NCBI GenBank assembly: GCA_036804505.1
Contig: DAIRSI010000006.1
Location: forward strand, 69,839 to 133,838
Length of the DNA stretch: 64,000 bases
Direction of reading: 5' to 3'
Source of the DNA: Phocaeicola_A sp036804505
GTDB taxonomy: Bacteria > Bacteroidota > Bacteroidia > Bacteroidales > Bacteroidaceae
The position numbers were made by a program, and so were the translations under genes. Positions 37,902 to 46,492 of the stretch are shown piece by piece; within the stretch, counting starts at the first letter, position 1; each line of letters starts with the position of its first letter. Below the pieces are notes generated by a model. The model worked only from the letters and a program-made list of their open reading frames with translations, did not search any database and was not told where the DNA came from.

Positions 37902-40103
37902 TTATCTCAATGTATAACGACCTGCCTTATGAAAAATAATTGATTGATGTCTTGAATTCGATATATAATTTACTATACAATGCTCGGGTATCTGAATTAT
38001 TCCCGAACCATCAGCATGAAGTTCTATGTCAATAAAACCTTCTTTAACGGGAACTCTTGTTTTAATCCATTTCAAGTGAAGCAGATTGGGTTTTATGACG
38101 TATTCCCCGTTTTTTTGATCGGAAGAGGAAAAACCTATCAACCCGTTTAATATTCCAACTACCACCGGCACTCCATTCGCCCCATGACAAAGGCTCAAGC
38201 CGTAAGGCCGATGATAAAATTCAAGCTGTTTCGCCCTTGAAGTTCCCGGTAGAAAATTCTCCGGGAAACGGCTATACCCTTGCTTCATCCAGTCGCCCCA
38301 AACTCTATCTATATAAGACCAAAGGTCCTTCACACGTCCGGCTTTGGCATAAGCCAGAAATTCATAACCTTTTTCATAACTCACTGCCGTATAATAGTAA
38401 GGAAGATTTGGCAAAATATTATCAAACAGATTGGCATAGCAATCAGTAGGAAATAGATCTGCCAGGATTGCCCAATACTGGGCATGATGAGATATTCTAT
38501 CATCTGTCTCCCCATTATTTAATGTCCCGTTTTTAAATGCTTTTCGTTCTTTGTCCCAGAACTTTTCCATTATTCTCTTTTTTAGTTGGGAAGCCAGCCG
38601 ATCGTATTTCTCAGAAAGTTTTGTATCCTTCCATAATCTGGCAAAATAGGCACCGGCCTTATAATTATAATAGAGCATGATTTGGGCATAGGAAGCCACT
38701 CCCTTTCGCGCAGGGCCATTTTGGGTTGACCAACCCGGGGTATAACCAAAATGGTCATCGCCATAATTGCCATGCACAAAACCATCTTTATCGGCTATGG
38801 AAGTATAAAAGTCCAATAACTCCTTTATACGGTCCTTATAGCGTAAAGAAACAGACAAATCACCATAGCGCAAATAGTTTTGTTTCAATCCGAACAGGGC
38901 ATGTAAAGGATAATCGGGTATTCCCAAATCCGTCATTTTCGGATGCAGAGGCATCAAGGCAATGGAAATACCATTTGCAGAAACCTGCTTGTCGCCGAAA
39001 AGATAGTCTCCGCCTAAAGTACTAATCAATGCGTCCATTGACCAAGGGAGGAAATCGCGTTTTATTCCATCGAGATAAAAGCCATGCATACTGGAATGAA
39101 GTGTAGCACAACTCATCTTAAACAGATTGTTTATGTAATCATCATCCGAATCAAACTGCATCTGATAATCAACCGGCCACATCGATGCTTCAAACTTAAT
39201 ATCCGATATAACAGCACCTTTATCACATTCCAGCGATACGTATCGGAGTGCACGCCGGGATATACGAATCAAGCGGCTCTTATCAGACAGTTCAACGGAT
39301 TTCAAAGGATATTGTTCGAATTTCTTTTCGTCATGTTCCAATGCCTCCTCCGGTGTTTCACCCACCCGAACAGTCACAGTACCACTTCCTTTTGCAGAAA
39401 AAGTCAAATAACCCACTTCCTGATAAAAGAAATCAATCAAAGCACAACCTTGTTGCCCAATTTGTATTCCATTCGTTCCGATTGTCTCTGAATTACGCAA
39501 AGGCAATATTTTATTCGGATTGATTATAGCCGTTATTTCCTGATTATCATCGGGACGAACAGACGGTACATGGCGCATATCACTTTCCGGAATCGTCCAG
39601 AATTGCTTGTCCATGCTTGCCTGCCACTCATTTGGATTATCCAGATTCTCCCCTTGCAATATGATACAAGGCAAGGAATCTGATGACACGGCTTCGAATA
39701 TCAATTGTTGTTTCCCCGGCAGAAGAATCATTCTGTTGTTTTTTGTAATCTGTTTCTCCCCGTTTATATATAGATTAATACCTGAATGGCCATACCATTT
39801 TAAAGCGGTTTCTTTTTTTAAGCAGATCTCTCGTTTAAAATAAACATTCGGGCATTTCGCAAAGAACTTACCGGGATAACCGACGTTTATGCAACGTCCT
39901 CTGGATTCATGCACACACTGTTGTTGAAGGAAAGCAGCCAATTGCCCGGGATACCACATGTAAGAACCCGTCCATTCCTCTCTTCTGGGTTGATTTACAA
40001 TTTCTACATTCGAGTCTCTAATCGGATCATATTCCCTTACGTCTGCGTGACACAAAAGAACGGACATAATGCAAGTCAAACTTAAAAATAAAACATACTT
40101 CAT
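37902..40103 (-). CDS. GH78-type alpha-L-rhamnosidase-like protein
   Basis: A 733-residue secreted protein (signal peptide MKYVLFLSLTCIMSVLLCHA). N-terminal beta-sandwich regions (about 25-310) precede an (alpha/alpha)6 barrel (about 320-660). The barrel carries the family-like motif FYLDGIKRDFLPWSMDA (about 340-356; the family has DGxKRDRxxWxGD), then GNYGDDHFGYTPGWS and a C-terminal beta domain. GH78 enzymes remove terminal alpha-L-rhamnose from pectin side chains or glycosides. The usual second Arg and Gly of the motif are replaced (FLPWSMD). It lies 35 bp after the SGNH hydrolase gene, so the two form an operon. Confidence 0.78.
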   Translation of the reverse strand: MKYVLFLSLTCIMSVLLCHADVREYDPIRDSNVEIVNQPRREEWTGSYMWYPGQLAAFLQQQCVHESRGRCINVGYPGKFFAKCPNVYFKREICLKKETALKWYGHSGINLYINGEKQITKNNRMILLPGKQQLIFEAVSSDSLPCIILQGENLDNPNEWQASMDKQFWTIPESDMRHVPSVRPDDNQEITAIINPNKILPLRNSETIGTNGIQIGQQGCALIDFFYQEVGYLTFSAKGSGTVTVRVGETPEEALEHDEKKFEQYPLKSVELSDKSRLIRISRRALRYVSLECDKGAVISDIKFEASMWPVDYQMQFDSDDDYINNLFKMSCATLHSSMHGFYLDGIKRDFLPWSMDALISTLGGDYLFGDKQVSANGISIALMPLHPKMTDLGIPDYPLHALFGLKQNYLRYGDLSVSLRYKDRIKELLDFYTSIADKDGFVHGNYGDDHFGYTPGWSTQNGPARKGVASYAQIMLYYNYKAGAYFARLWKDTKLSEKYDRLASQLKKRIMEKFWDKERKAFKNGTLNNGETDDRISHHAQYWAILADLFPTDCYANLFDNILPNLPYYYTAVSYEKGYEFLAYAKAGRVKDLWSYIDRVWGDWMKQGYSRFPENFLPGTSRAKQLEFYHRPYGLSLCHGANGVPVVVGILNGLIGFSSSDQKNGEYVIKPNLLHLKWIKTRVPVKEGFIDIELHADGSGIIQIPEHCIVNYISNSRHQSIIFHKAGRYTLR

Positions 40104-40138
40104 ACTTGAAACTATTATCTTTGCTTACTTGTCTGTCT

Positions 40139-41008
40139 TTACTTTCCATACTGATAATCGGTCCCAATAAAAGCAGCCTCTTCAAAGTCTTTCATATGCT
40201 GTCTGATTATCCAATCTATATAGGTCATAAACATATATGCCGTCAGTTGGTAGCCTGCCGCATTCTGATGCCCACCCATGAAATATTTCCGCATCGGGGT
40301 GCCCTTTTCATAAGAAGGAGCATATTTATATAAATCTATCACATATACATTGTCAAATATTATGGACATTTCACGTATCACTTCATTAAAAGACTCTTTC
40401 GTATTTTCTTCTTTAGGACGAGTTACCACAAAAATTTTTGCCTTAGGTTGAATGCTTTTTATCCTTTGTATAATACCACCGTAATAGCCCGCAAAAGTCG
40501 TATCATTCTTAGTATAATCTTTTAAATCAATATCTTTCTTACAATTTCCCGCTTTATAGCCTCGATACGTATCATTCACACCCAAAGCTATGATATAAGC
40601 CATTTTAGGATCTTTCTTTGCATCAATATTATTGTTTCGGTTCTTGGGATGATCCCAGAAATGATCAATCCATCCTCTGGCATCTTCACCTCCCTGCGAA
40701 AAGTTTTCGCCTTTTGTTCCTGTTGCCGCGCATATACGCTGGCCCCAAGAATATTCATAAAGATCAATGTATAGTTTCTTTCCATTTGAATCATATGCTT
40801 CATGCTCACCGCTACAAAGGGAATCTCCGATAAAACCCCATTTATGAAAAATGCCACAGAGACCCGGAGTTTCTTTTATTACGGCTAACGGGTTCTCTTC
40901 TTTGGACGTTAATGTTCCATTTACAAGGCCACTCTGTTCCATAGCTCCAACCTTTACAACTCCAAAAAGAAATAGGAAAATAGTAAGTGTTTGATTAATT
41001 GTTTTCAT
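40139..41008 (-). CDS. Secreted SGNH/GDSL-family hydrolase
   Basis: A 289-residue secreted protein. The start at 41008 (MKTINQTLTIFLFLFGVVKVGA) gives a signal peptide; the longer frame from 41050 extends into the promoter region, where TATTTTTG lies at 41055-41048. SGNH blocks are WGFIGDSLCSGE (block I Ser), ALGVNDTY (block III Asn) and GGHQNAAGYQL (block V His). Such enzymes deacetylate or de-esterify glycans. With the rhamnosidase-like gene downstream, a role in removing acetyl groups from pectic or rhamnose-containing glycans is likely but inferred. Confidence 0.85.
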   Translation of the reverse strand: MKTINQTLTIFLFLFGVVKVGAMEQSGLVNGTLTSKEENPLAVIKETPGLCGIFHKWGFIGDSLCSGEHEAYDSNGKKLYIDLYEYSWGQRICAATGTKGENFSQGGEDARGWIDHFWDHPKNRNNNIDAKKDPKMAYIIALGVNDTYRGYKAGNCKKDIDLKDYTKNDTTFAGYYGGIIQRIKSIQPKAKIFVVTRPKEENTKESFNEVIREMSIIFDNVYVIDLYKYAPSYEKGTPMRKYFMGGHQNAAGYQLTAYMFMTYIDWIIRQHMKDFEEAAFIGTDYQYGK

Positions 41009-41199
41009 TTTAATTATTTGTATTTGTATAGGAATCGATTTGATGTACAAAAATAATTAAATCATAAGAGTAAAAGTAATTCCATTTATTAAAAAAGTCA
41101 AAACAAATGAAAGGATCATGCCTTCTACTCTTTTTTCCATTAGAAAAATCCTTCGTCAATTGAGATGCAAAATCATTCCCCGGAAATTTTTTCAAAAAG

Positions 41200-41312
41200 C
41201 ATTCTAACCATTCTAACTTTTCGTTTTATCTGATTATATATCAGATAGATGGAAGTTAGAATGCTATTAAAATACATTCTAACTTTCTCGAGCATTCTAA
41301 CTACATTCTAAC
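41200..41312. repeat. Dispersed cattctaac repeat cluster (array D)
   Basis: Five direct copies of cattctaac (41200, 41209, 41275, 41293, 41304) and one inverted copy (41255-41263) occur in 113 bp. The inverted copy and the copy at 41275 form an 11-bp perfect hairpin (aagttagaatg at 41253-41263 with cattctaactt at 41275-41285). A separate A/T palindrome, atctgat-tatat-atcagat, lies at 41228-41246. Spacing between copies is irregular. Confidence 0.7.
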
Positions 41313-41380
41313 TTTTTCATTAACTGTTTAGACTCTATGCTTACAATAAACCGACGAAACATCACGCACAAGAATGATAT

Positions 41381-41494
41381 GTTAAGTAAAACTGCTTTCC
41401 GCTAACACGTTTATGATGACGTGTTAAGCAAAAGCCGATTTGCTTAACACGTTGTCTTGGACAAGTTAACAATTTCGGCTTTTGTTTAACACGT
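41381..41494. repeat. Palindrome array with 42-bp period (array C)
   Basis: Three 26-bp units (41381-41406, 41423-41448, 41465-41490), each starting GTTAA and ending TAAC, are separated by two 16-bp spacers that both begin acgt (41407-41422, 41449-41464), and a further acgt follows at 41491. Unit 2 is palindromic with perfect 10-bp arms (gttaagcaaa/tttgcttaac). Unit 3 is in the opposite orientation: 41419-41437 and 41476-41494 are inverted copies (18 of 19). Spacer 2 contains its own ttgtc-ttg-gacaa palindrome. Confidence 0.75.
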
Positions 41495-41607
41495 TTCTAT
41501 TCAGTGATGGACTCAATCACTATGCCTGGTTTTCGTTCCCCGCTATGATTCAAGAACAGATTCATCAATCGGGTGTTTACATAATTACAAAAGGTTTCCC
41601 CTGAGTA

Positions 41608-41652
41608 CCCTACACCACAATTCGCTTTCATTGAGCGGATTGTGGTGTAGGG
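41608..41652. other. Large hairpin with 19-bp arms downstream of GH27
   Basis: ccctacaccacaattcgct (41608-41626) pairs with agcggattgtggtgtaggg (41634-41652), 18 of 19, with a 7-nt loop. Outer bases gtttcc...cctga and tcagg...ggaaac extend it with a bulge. It lies 60 bp beyond the GH27 stop. There is no strong U-run on the minus strand, so a transcription terminator is possible but not typical. Confidence 0.6.
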
Positions 41653-41713
41653 ATGAAATTCAGGCCTTTGGAAACAAGCCCTTTTAGTGGGAAAATTATC
41701 TATAAAGAAGATT

Positions 41714-43915
41714 CTACTGGCAACGGATCTTTAGTAACATTACTCCATGTAACAATATATTATAAGTGGTTTCATCCACGTTTAAATCTTTCTGACGCCA
41801 AAGGTCACGCACGGAAACAGGCTTACTGATACCCATCATCTGATAATACTTGGCTATATCCACGTTCCTGTCATCACTGCCCACATTGAAGATACCCACA
41901 GCATAACTGCCGTCGGCCAGCGGACGCTTCCATATCTGTATGTCACCATCCTTCACCTCTCGTTTGGCTTGCTGACCAAGAATATCCTGATTCACAGCAT
42001 TCACCTCGTTGTTGCAAAGCAGACTCAGCGTGAAATTATCCATCTGGGACACATCGCACCCGATGAGCATATTCGCAGCTAAAAGCGCCCAAAGCGAAAT
42101 GTGGGTGTATTGCTCGTCAGGAGTCAACCGCGTATCGCGCAGACTGGCACTCCATCCCACTTTGCCCACAATCAGCATGTCGGGATCATTCCAATGACCG
42201 GGTGCCGAATAGGGATAAAGCTCTGCCTGACGATTGAAACCGATATCATAGAGTGACTTCCAGGTATCGGTGATATCCCCTGTAGTGCGCCATGAATTGG
42301 CATCTACCATAAATCCCCATTTCCAAACATCAGAAAATCCATACTGACAAAGGCTATAGAAAATATCGCGGGGCTGCTGACGCAAATAACGTTCCATGTG
42401 GAGATAAGGCCACACATAGGCTGCCAGCGTATGGTCTTTGCTAGGCTCGAACTCTCGCGTATAACTACACCAATCATATTTCAGATAGTCCACACCCCAA
42501 CTGTTATAAGTCTCGGCATCTTGTTTCTCGTGTCCCAACGAACCCAGATAACCACCGCAAGTGCGCTCACCCGGTGAAGAATAAATGCCGAAGCGTAGCC
42601 CATGCTGATGAAGCCAGTCGCCAAGGCTCTTCATGTTGGGGAACTTTTCGTTTGGAGCTATCGTGCCGTCAGCATTGCGTTCGGCAGCCTCCCAGGCATC
42701 ATCGATGTTCACATAACTATAACCGTAATCGGCAAGACCTTTATCGAGAATGGCCTGAGCCGATGATTTCACTTTTTCCTGTGAAACACTCAGCCCCCAA
42801 CAATTCCAGCTGTTCCATCCCATTGGAGGAGTCAGTGCCAACTTGTCGCCCACCTTGATGGTAAATCTCTGTTCGGCTTTCCCTTTGGCATTTTCGGCCA
42901 CAAGTGTCATTTCATAATTGCCGGCAGTGGCAATGCTTCCACTGATTACTCCGTTCTCGACATCCAGCTTCAATCCTTCGGCAAGTCCTTCCACTGCATA
43001 ACGCATGGGTTTCACTCCCGAGAAGGCCATATGGAAGATAACGGGCGAACCCGGACGCACGCCGTACACCAAAGCTCCGTTATAGCGCGGTGCAGCCGGA
43101 GCTGCCGGCGTGAGGATATATTTGGATGAATAAACCCCGCTGACGGTTTTTCCATCACCGGCGGTAAAGGTGGTATAGAAACGTACATGCTTACCCGGAG
43201 TGAAATTCATATCGAACGTCTGACTGCTATTCGCATTCAATGCCACTTTCTTGTCTATTGTCTTGAGCACGGCACCATTCTCCGCATCCTTCATCACAAT
43301 GTTGATTTTACCTTTCTGCACCAACGGAAATATATTGCGGCATGTAATGGCCATGACTGTTTTCTTGGAATTCTCGGCAGTCTCCTTCGGATTCAGTTCG
43401 ATTCCTTCAATCAACGAAGGCTGACTGATGCGGAATCCCTGGCCACGTATTCCAGCTTCTCCACCTTTATTATACACACGGATGGCAAGCACATTCTCGC
43501 CGGAGACCTTCGCCCTGTCCACTGCGTAGCGCCGCGGTGTATCCCATGCCGAAACATAACCGTCTTTACCATTGGGCATGCGACCCGTTTTGCCGATAAG
43601 TTCACCGTTGAGATACGTCTCATCAACATCATCTATATTGCCTAAATCAAAAATTACCAGAGGATTACTAACCCCCGACGCAAATGAAGAAGGTATGCTG
43701 AAGCGAATGCGATACCAGCCGAAACTATCGTCATTGGAACTACCCGGCCATAGCTGGTTTATGGGAACTGTGGCCCACCTGCTGTCATCATAATTCGATT
43801 TTTGATACTGGGGGTTATCACCCTTTATGAACTTCGCTTCAGTGAATGTAAGCGGTGTCTGCGCCATAGCAAAAACTGTTGTGAACAGACAGAACAATAG
43901 CAATAATTTTTTCAT
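41714..43915 (-). CDS. GH27 family alpha-galactosidase with N-terminal sugar-binding-like domain
   Basis: A 733-residue secreted enzyme (signal peptide MKKLLLLFCLFTTVFAMA). The N-terminal part (about 20-175) resembles the galactose-binding-like jellyroll of GH2 enzymes (YNDSRWATVP-type block, NVLAIRVYNKGGEAGIRG). An Ig-like linker region (about 265-355) follows. The GH27 TIM barrel carries LTPPMGWNSWNCWG, YVNIDDAWEA, YLKYDWCSY (D481, predicted nucleophile) and HWNDPDMLIVG. A C-terminal beta domain ends the protein. It removes terminal alpha-galactose from galactosylated glycans. The gene is single, between the repeat-rich gap and the divergent gene at 44011. Confidence 0.9.
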   Translation of the reverse strand: MKKLLLLFCLFTTVFAMAQTPLTFTEAKFIKGDNPQYQKSNYDDSRWATVPINQLWPGSSNDDSFGWYRIRFSIPSSFASGVSNPLVIFDLGNIDDVDETYLNGELIGKTGRMPNGKDGYVSAWDTPRRYAVDRAKVSGENVLAIRVYNKGGEAGIRGQGFRISQPSLIEGIELNPKETAENSKKTVMAITCRNIFPLVQKGKINIVMKDAENGAVLKTIDKKVALNANSSQTFDMNFTPGKHVRFYTTFTAGDGKTVSGVYSSKYILTPAAPAAPRYNGALVYGVRPGSPVIFHMAFSGVKPMRYAVEGLAEGLKLDVENGVISGSIATAGNYEMTLVAENAKGKAEQRFTIKVGDKLALTPPMGWNSWNCWGLSVSQEKVKSSAQAILDKGLADYGYSYVNIDDAWEAAERNADGTIAPNEKFPNMKSLGDWLHQHGLRFGIYSSPGERTCGGYLGSLGHEKQDAETYNSWGVDYLKYDWCSYTREFEPSKDHTLAAYVWPYLHMERYLRQQPRDIFYSLCQYGFSDVWKWGFMVDANSWRTTGDITDTWKSLYDIGFNRQAELYPYSAPGHWNDPDMLIVGKVGWSASLRDTRLTPDEQYTHISLWALLAANMLIGCDVSQMDNFTLSLLCNNEVNAVNQDILGQQAKREVKDGDIQIWKRPLADGSYAVGIFNVGSDDRNVDIAKYYQMMGISKPVSVRDLWRQKDLNVDETTYNILLHGVMLLKIRCQ

Positions 43916-44010
43916 CTTGTTCTGATTTTATTATTAGATTCAGTATTAATGGTTGTAAAGTTAATCATTATTTATTTATTATTCGTATTTTTGTAAAAAC
44001 AAAAAAAATC

Positions 44011-45537
44011 ATGAAGAACAACTTTTTACTGATTGTCTGGCTGCTATTGTACTGTTCCGTCGCAAATGCACAATATACAATAAATAAGAATCTGTACATA
44101 GGCAAACATGTGGATGGAACCCCTGTGAAAGGTACTTTCATAAATATGAACAATAAATTTTCCGGAATGTCTGTTTTAAGACATTACATCCTGCTTCAGG
44201 ATTCTAAAGACGGAAATATCATCAGCTATGTCTTTGATAAAAACGATTTGCATCAAGTAGCCCAATTCAAAGACAATAATGATATCTATCTGCTCGATGA
44301 CGGATACTTCAAGTATAAATATAAACATACGACATTCTATGATTTCCAAGGCAAGAAATTGTACACGTTGTCTATGCAACCTGTATGGCACAATGACTCT
44401 CTCGATGTTATGATAGGTTACAATCATCCCGATTATTTTTTTAAAGGAGATATTTCGGCCTTTCACATTTCTACGGGCAAATTGATATGGAAGCAAAAAA
44501 TACCCCATCGCTATCATTGGCCATGGAGCGATGTCACCAAAGACAGAAAGCAGAAAAACATACTTTACTTGATTACCGACTCACTGGTGAAACTGGATGT
44601 CCTGACCGGAAAAACAGTTAAGATGCCTTTCACTGCCGGGATGGACGAACCTTTTAAGTCACGATTCTCTTTAGTCAGGAAACGTCCCATCTATCGTACG
44701 GATTGGAAAGAAGCCTACTGGTGCTGTCAGCCTTATATAGATTCCAATGTATTATCGGGGACTCATAGCAATTCTGTTTCTTCAGAAGATTCCATTTTCA
44801 TTGCCGATGCCAAAAACTTGTATTGTCTGGACATGCTGCTGAACAAAAGATGGATAACCCCCTTACCTGCCGATGCCGGATCAAAATCTTACCTTATAAT
44901 TCAAGATGACAAGATTCTGCTCATCAATTACGGCATCGCGTTCCAAAAAGGACTTCTCGGGCATTGCGGAAAGCCGTTTGTCGGAGTGTATGACAAGCAT
45001 ACAGGCAAACAATTGTCACTCACCATGCCCGATATAAAAAACAAGATTTCCGATGGCCTTGCCGTAACAGGCAGAGCTTATTGGCAAGACGACACAGGAT
45101 TGATGTTCAACAACCAAGGAGAAACGGAGGTACACCGCATAGATTGGAAAGCCCCCGTGATGAAAGCCAAGAGTAAAGATGAGGAAGACGAATGTTTCTA
45201 TTGGCCCGTCGATACAGTGTATCAATATTCACAAGGAAGCATGAAACCACTTGTTACTGATGCTCATCAGCTATTGGTGGAAGCCAACAAGCAGGATGTC
45301 TATCTGCTCAAAGACGACGGGACACAACAGAAATTCAATGCCGACAGCATCTTTTCCACGAAGTCGGAAAACATCTATTACAACAATGCCGAAAAGCGCA
45401 CAACCTACTTGGTTACCGACAGTTCAAAGAAAGTTCTACTTGTCTTCGAATTCGAAGGGATACTTATAGCCGGCGATAAAGGCAAACTATATGCAGCATT
45501 GCCAAACGGTGTCTGCGTGATTGACTCGCAACAATAG
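44011..45537 (+). CDS. Secreted protein of unknown function, probable beta-propeller
   Basis: A 508-residue protein with a signal peptide (MKNNFLLIVWLLLYCSVANA) and no recognised catalytic motif. Short blade-like segments recur (FHISTGKLIWKQKIPH, ADAKNLYCLDMLLNKRWITP, KLYAALPNGVCVIDSQQ) and suggest a PQQ-like or similar beta-propeller; this is a guess from periodicity. It is divergent from GH27, with a 95-bp gap that holds a TATTTTTG -7 box (43986-43993). No known partner is seen; the next gene on the strand is 230 bp away, beyond array B. Confidence 0.7.
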   Translation: MKNNFLLIVWLLLYCSVANAQYTINKNLYIGKHVDGTPVKGTFINMNNKFSGMSVLRHYILLQDSKDGNIISYVFDKNDLHQVAQFKDNNDIYLLDDGYFKYKYKHTTFYDFQGKKLYTLSMQPVWHNDSLDVMIGYNHPDYFFKGDISAFHISTGKLIWKQKIPHRYHWPWSDVTKDRKQKNILYLITDSLVKLDVLTGKTVKMPFTAGMDEPFKSRFSLVRKRPIYRTDWKEAYWCCQPYIDSNVLSGTHSNSVSSEDSIFIADAKNLYCLDMLLNKRWITPLPADAGSKSYLIIQDDKILLINYGIAFQKGLLGHCGKPFVGVYDKHTGKQLSLTMPDIKNKISDGLAVTGRAYWQDDTGLMFNNQGETEVHRIDWKAPVMKAKSKDEEDECFYWPVDTVYQYSQGSMKPLVTDAHQLLVEANKQDVYLLKDDGTQQKFNADSIFSTKSENIYYNNAEKRTTYLVTDSSKKVLLVFEFEGILIAGDKGKLYAALPNGVCVIDSQQ

Positions 45538-45619
45538 AACATTTCAATAACTATAGACAAATGACCATTATATTCATGGGAAACCTTGCTTATTTACGTG
45601 GAAAATCATACCTTTGTAC

Positions 45620-45721
45620 GTGAGATATTATCGTCTCACCCATGTGATACGTGCGTCTCACGTCCGTGATACATGCATACCACAAGGGTGAGACGTGCGT
45701 ACCACGGACGTGAGACGACAC
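45620..45721. repeat. Palindrome array with 22-bp period (array B)
   Basis: Successive imperfect palindromes, each starting GTGA and ending CAC, are separated by 4-bp spacers. The units are 45620-45639 (20 bp), then 18-bp units GTGATACGTGCGTCTCAC (45644-45661), GTGATACATGCATACCAC (45666-45683) and GTGAGACGTGCGTACCAC (45688-45705), and a partial unit from 45710. The spacers are ccat, gtcc, aagg and ggac; the gtcc and ggac spacers are complementary. Long arms pair across units: cgtctcacgtccgtg (45654-45668) with cacggacgtgagacg (45703-45717), a perfect 15 bp. Outer tggaaaa (45599-45605) and ttttcca (45722-45728) frame the array. Confidence 0.85.
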
Positions 45722-45768
45722 TTTTCCATAAGAAAAAGGATAAAAACCAACTAAAATACGGATAGAAA

Positions 45769-46395
45769 ATGATTAAATTTGATGTGTATAACACCCCAAG
45801 CGCGAACTCTGAAAACGGGGAAAAAAGCTACCACGTAAGGGTGGCCGGTTCCAGAACCATTGATTTCAAAAGAGTTGTGGACGACATGTCGCGTCCTTCT
45901 ACCGTGACTTCCGCGGACATTGTAGCGGTTCTCGACGGCTTGTCGCATTTTCTGGAACGAACCTTAAAGGAAGGCAACCGCATCCACATCAAAGGATTGG
46001 GATATTTCTCCGTGGCCATCTCCACTCCCAAGACGGATAATCCGAAACTGATCACCAAGAGGAAGGTCATCGTGAAAGGTATCGACTTTTATCCCGAAAA
46101 GGACCTGATGAGAAGAATGCGCTCGGCCGAATTCGAACGAATTGAGAAAAAAAATCATTCCCGGGAATTTTCGGACATTGAAATCCAAGGCATCCTGAAT
46201 GAATATTTCAAGGACCACCGCAGCATTAACCGTGCAACCTTCCAGCACATTTGCGGATTGACACGAAGCACGGCCCTTCGCAGAATCAAGACATTCACCA
46301 AAGGCGACACCCCCATGCTCCTCAATGAAGGAGTGAAAAACGCCCCCATATATGTGCCTGCCAAAGGTTTCTTCGGACGCTCTTTCGATGAATAA
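45769..46395 (+). CDS. HU-like DNA-binding protein (Bacteroidetes HU-related family)
   Basis: A 208-residue protein of the HU/IHF-like group found in Bacteroidetes (the TIGR01201-type family). The N-terminal part includes YHVRVAGSRTIDFKRVVDDMS, SADIVAVLDGLSHFLERTL and GNRIHIKGLGYFSVAIS, followed by PKTDNPKLITKRKVIVKGIDFYP, an HU-like beta-arm block. The C-terminal extension (about 125-208) contains a possible helix-turn-helix (INRATFQHICGLTRSTALRRI). It should bind DNA without strict sequence preference or act as a regulator. It starts 41 bp after the end of array B and is followed by a non-U-tailed hairpin. Confidence 0.85.
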   Translation: MIKFDVYNTPSANSENGEKSYHVRVAGSRTIDFKRVVDDMSRPSTVTSADIVAVLDGLSHFLERTLKEGNRIHIKGLGYFSVAISTPKTDNPKLITKRKVIVKGIDFYPEKDLMRRMRSAEFERIEKKNHSREFSDIEIQGILNEYFKDHRSINRATFQHICGLTRSTALRRIKTFTKGDTPMLLNEGVKNAPIYVPAKGFFGRSFDE

Positions 46396-46413
46396 CCGAT
46401 AACTTTTTCATGT

Positions 46414-46458
46414 CCCGTCACCAGAGATAGCTGATTTTCAGCATTTACCGGTGACGGG
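46414..46458. other. Two-tier hairpin between the HU-like and MFS genes
   Basis: Outer arms cccgtcacc (46414-46422) and ggtgacggg (46450-46458) pair perfectly; an inner gctga/tcagc stem lies in the loop. No T-run follows on either strand, so it is more likely an RNA stability or attenuation structure than a simple terminator. Confidence 0.6.
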
Positions 46459-46492
46459 AGCATAAGGTAAACTTTTTAGAATATTCAGGATT

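Larger units (their letters stand above)
41009..41713. other. Long non-coding gap with repeats
   Basis: This 705-bp gap between the SGNH and GH27 genes holds no ORF with coding character. It contains the SGNH -7 box (minus strand, 41055-41048), array D, array C and the 19-bp-arm hairpin listed separately. Nothing else was recognised in 41495-41607. Confidence 0.6.

Noticed and set aside
43986..43993. Promoter of the hypothetical gene at 44011 as a full feature
   Set aside because: The -7 TATTTTTG is present but no -33 lies at a workable distance; too weak for a separate entry.
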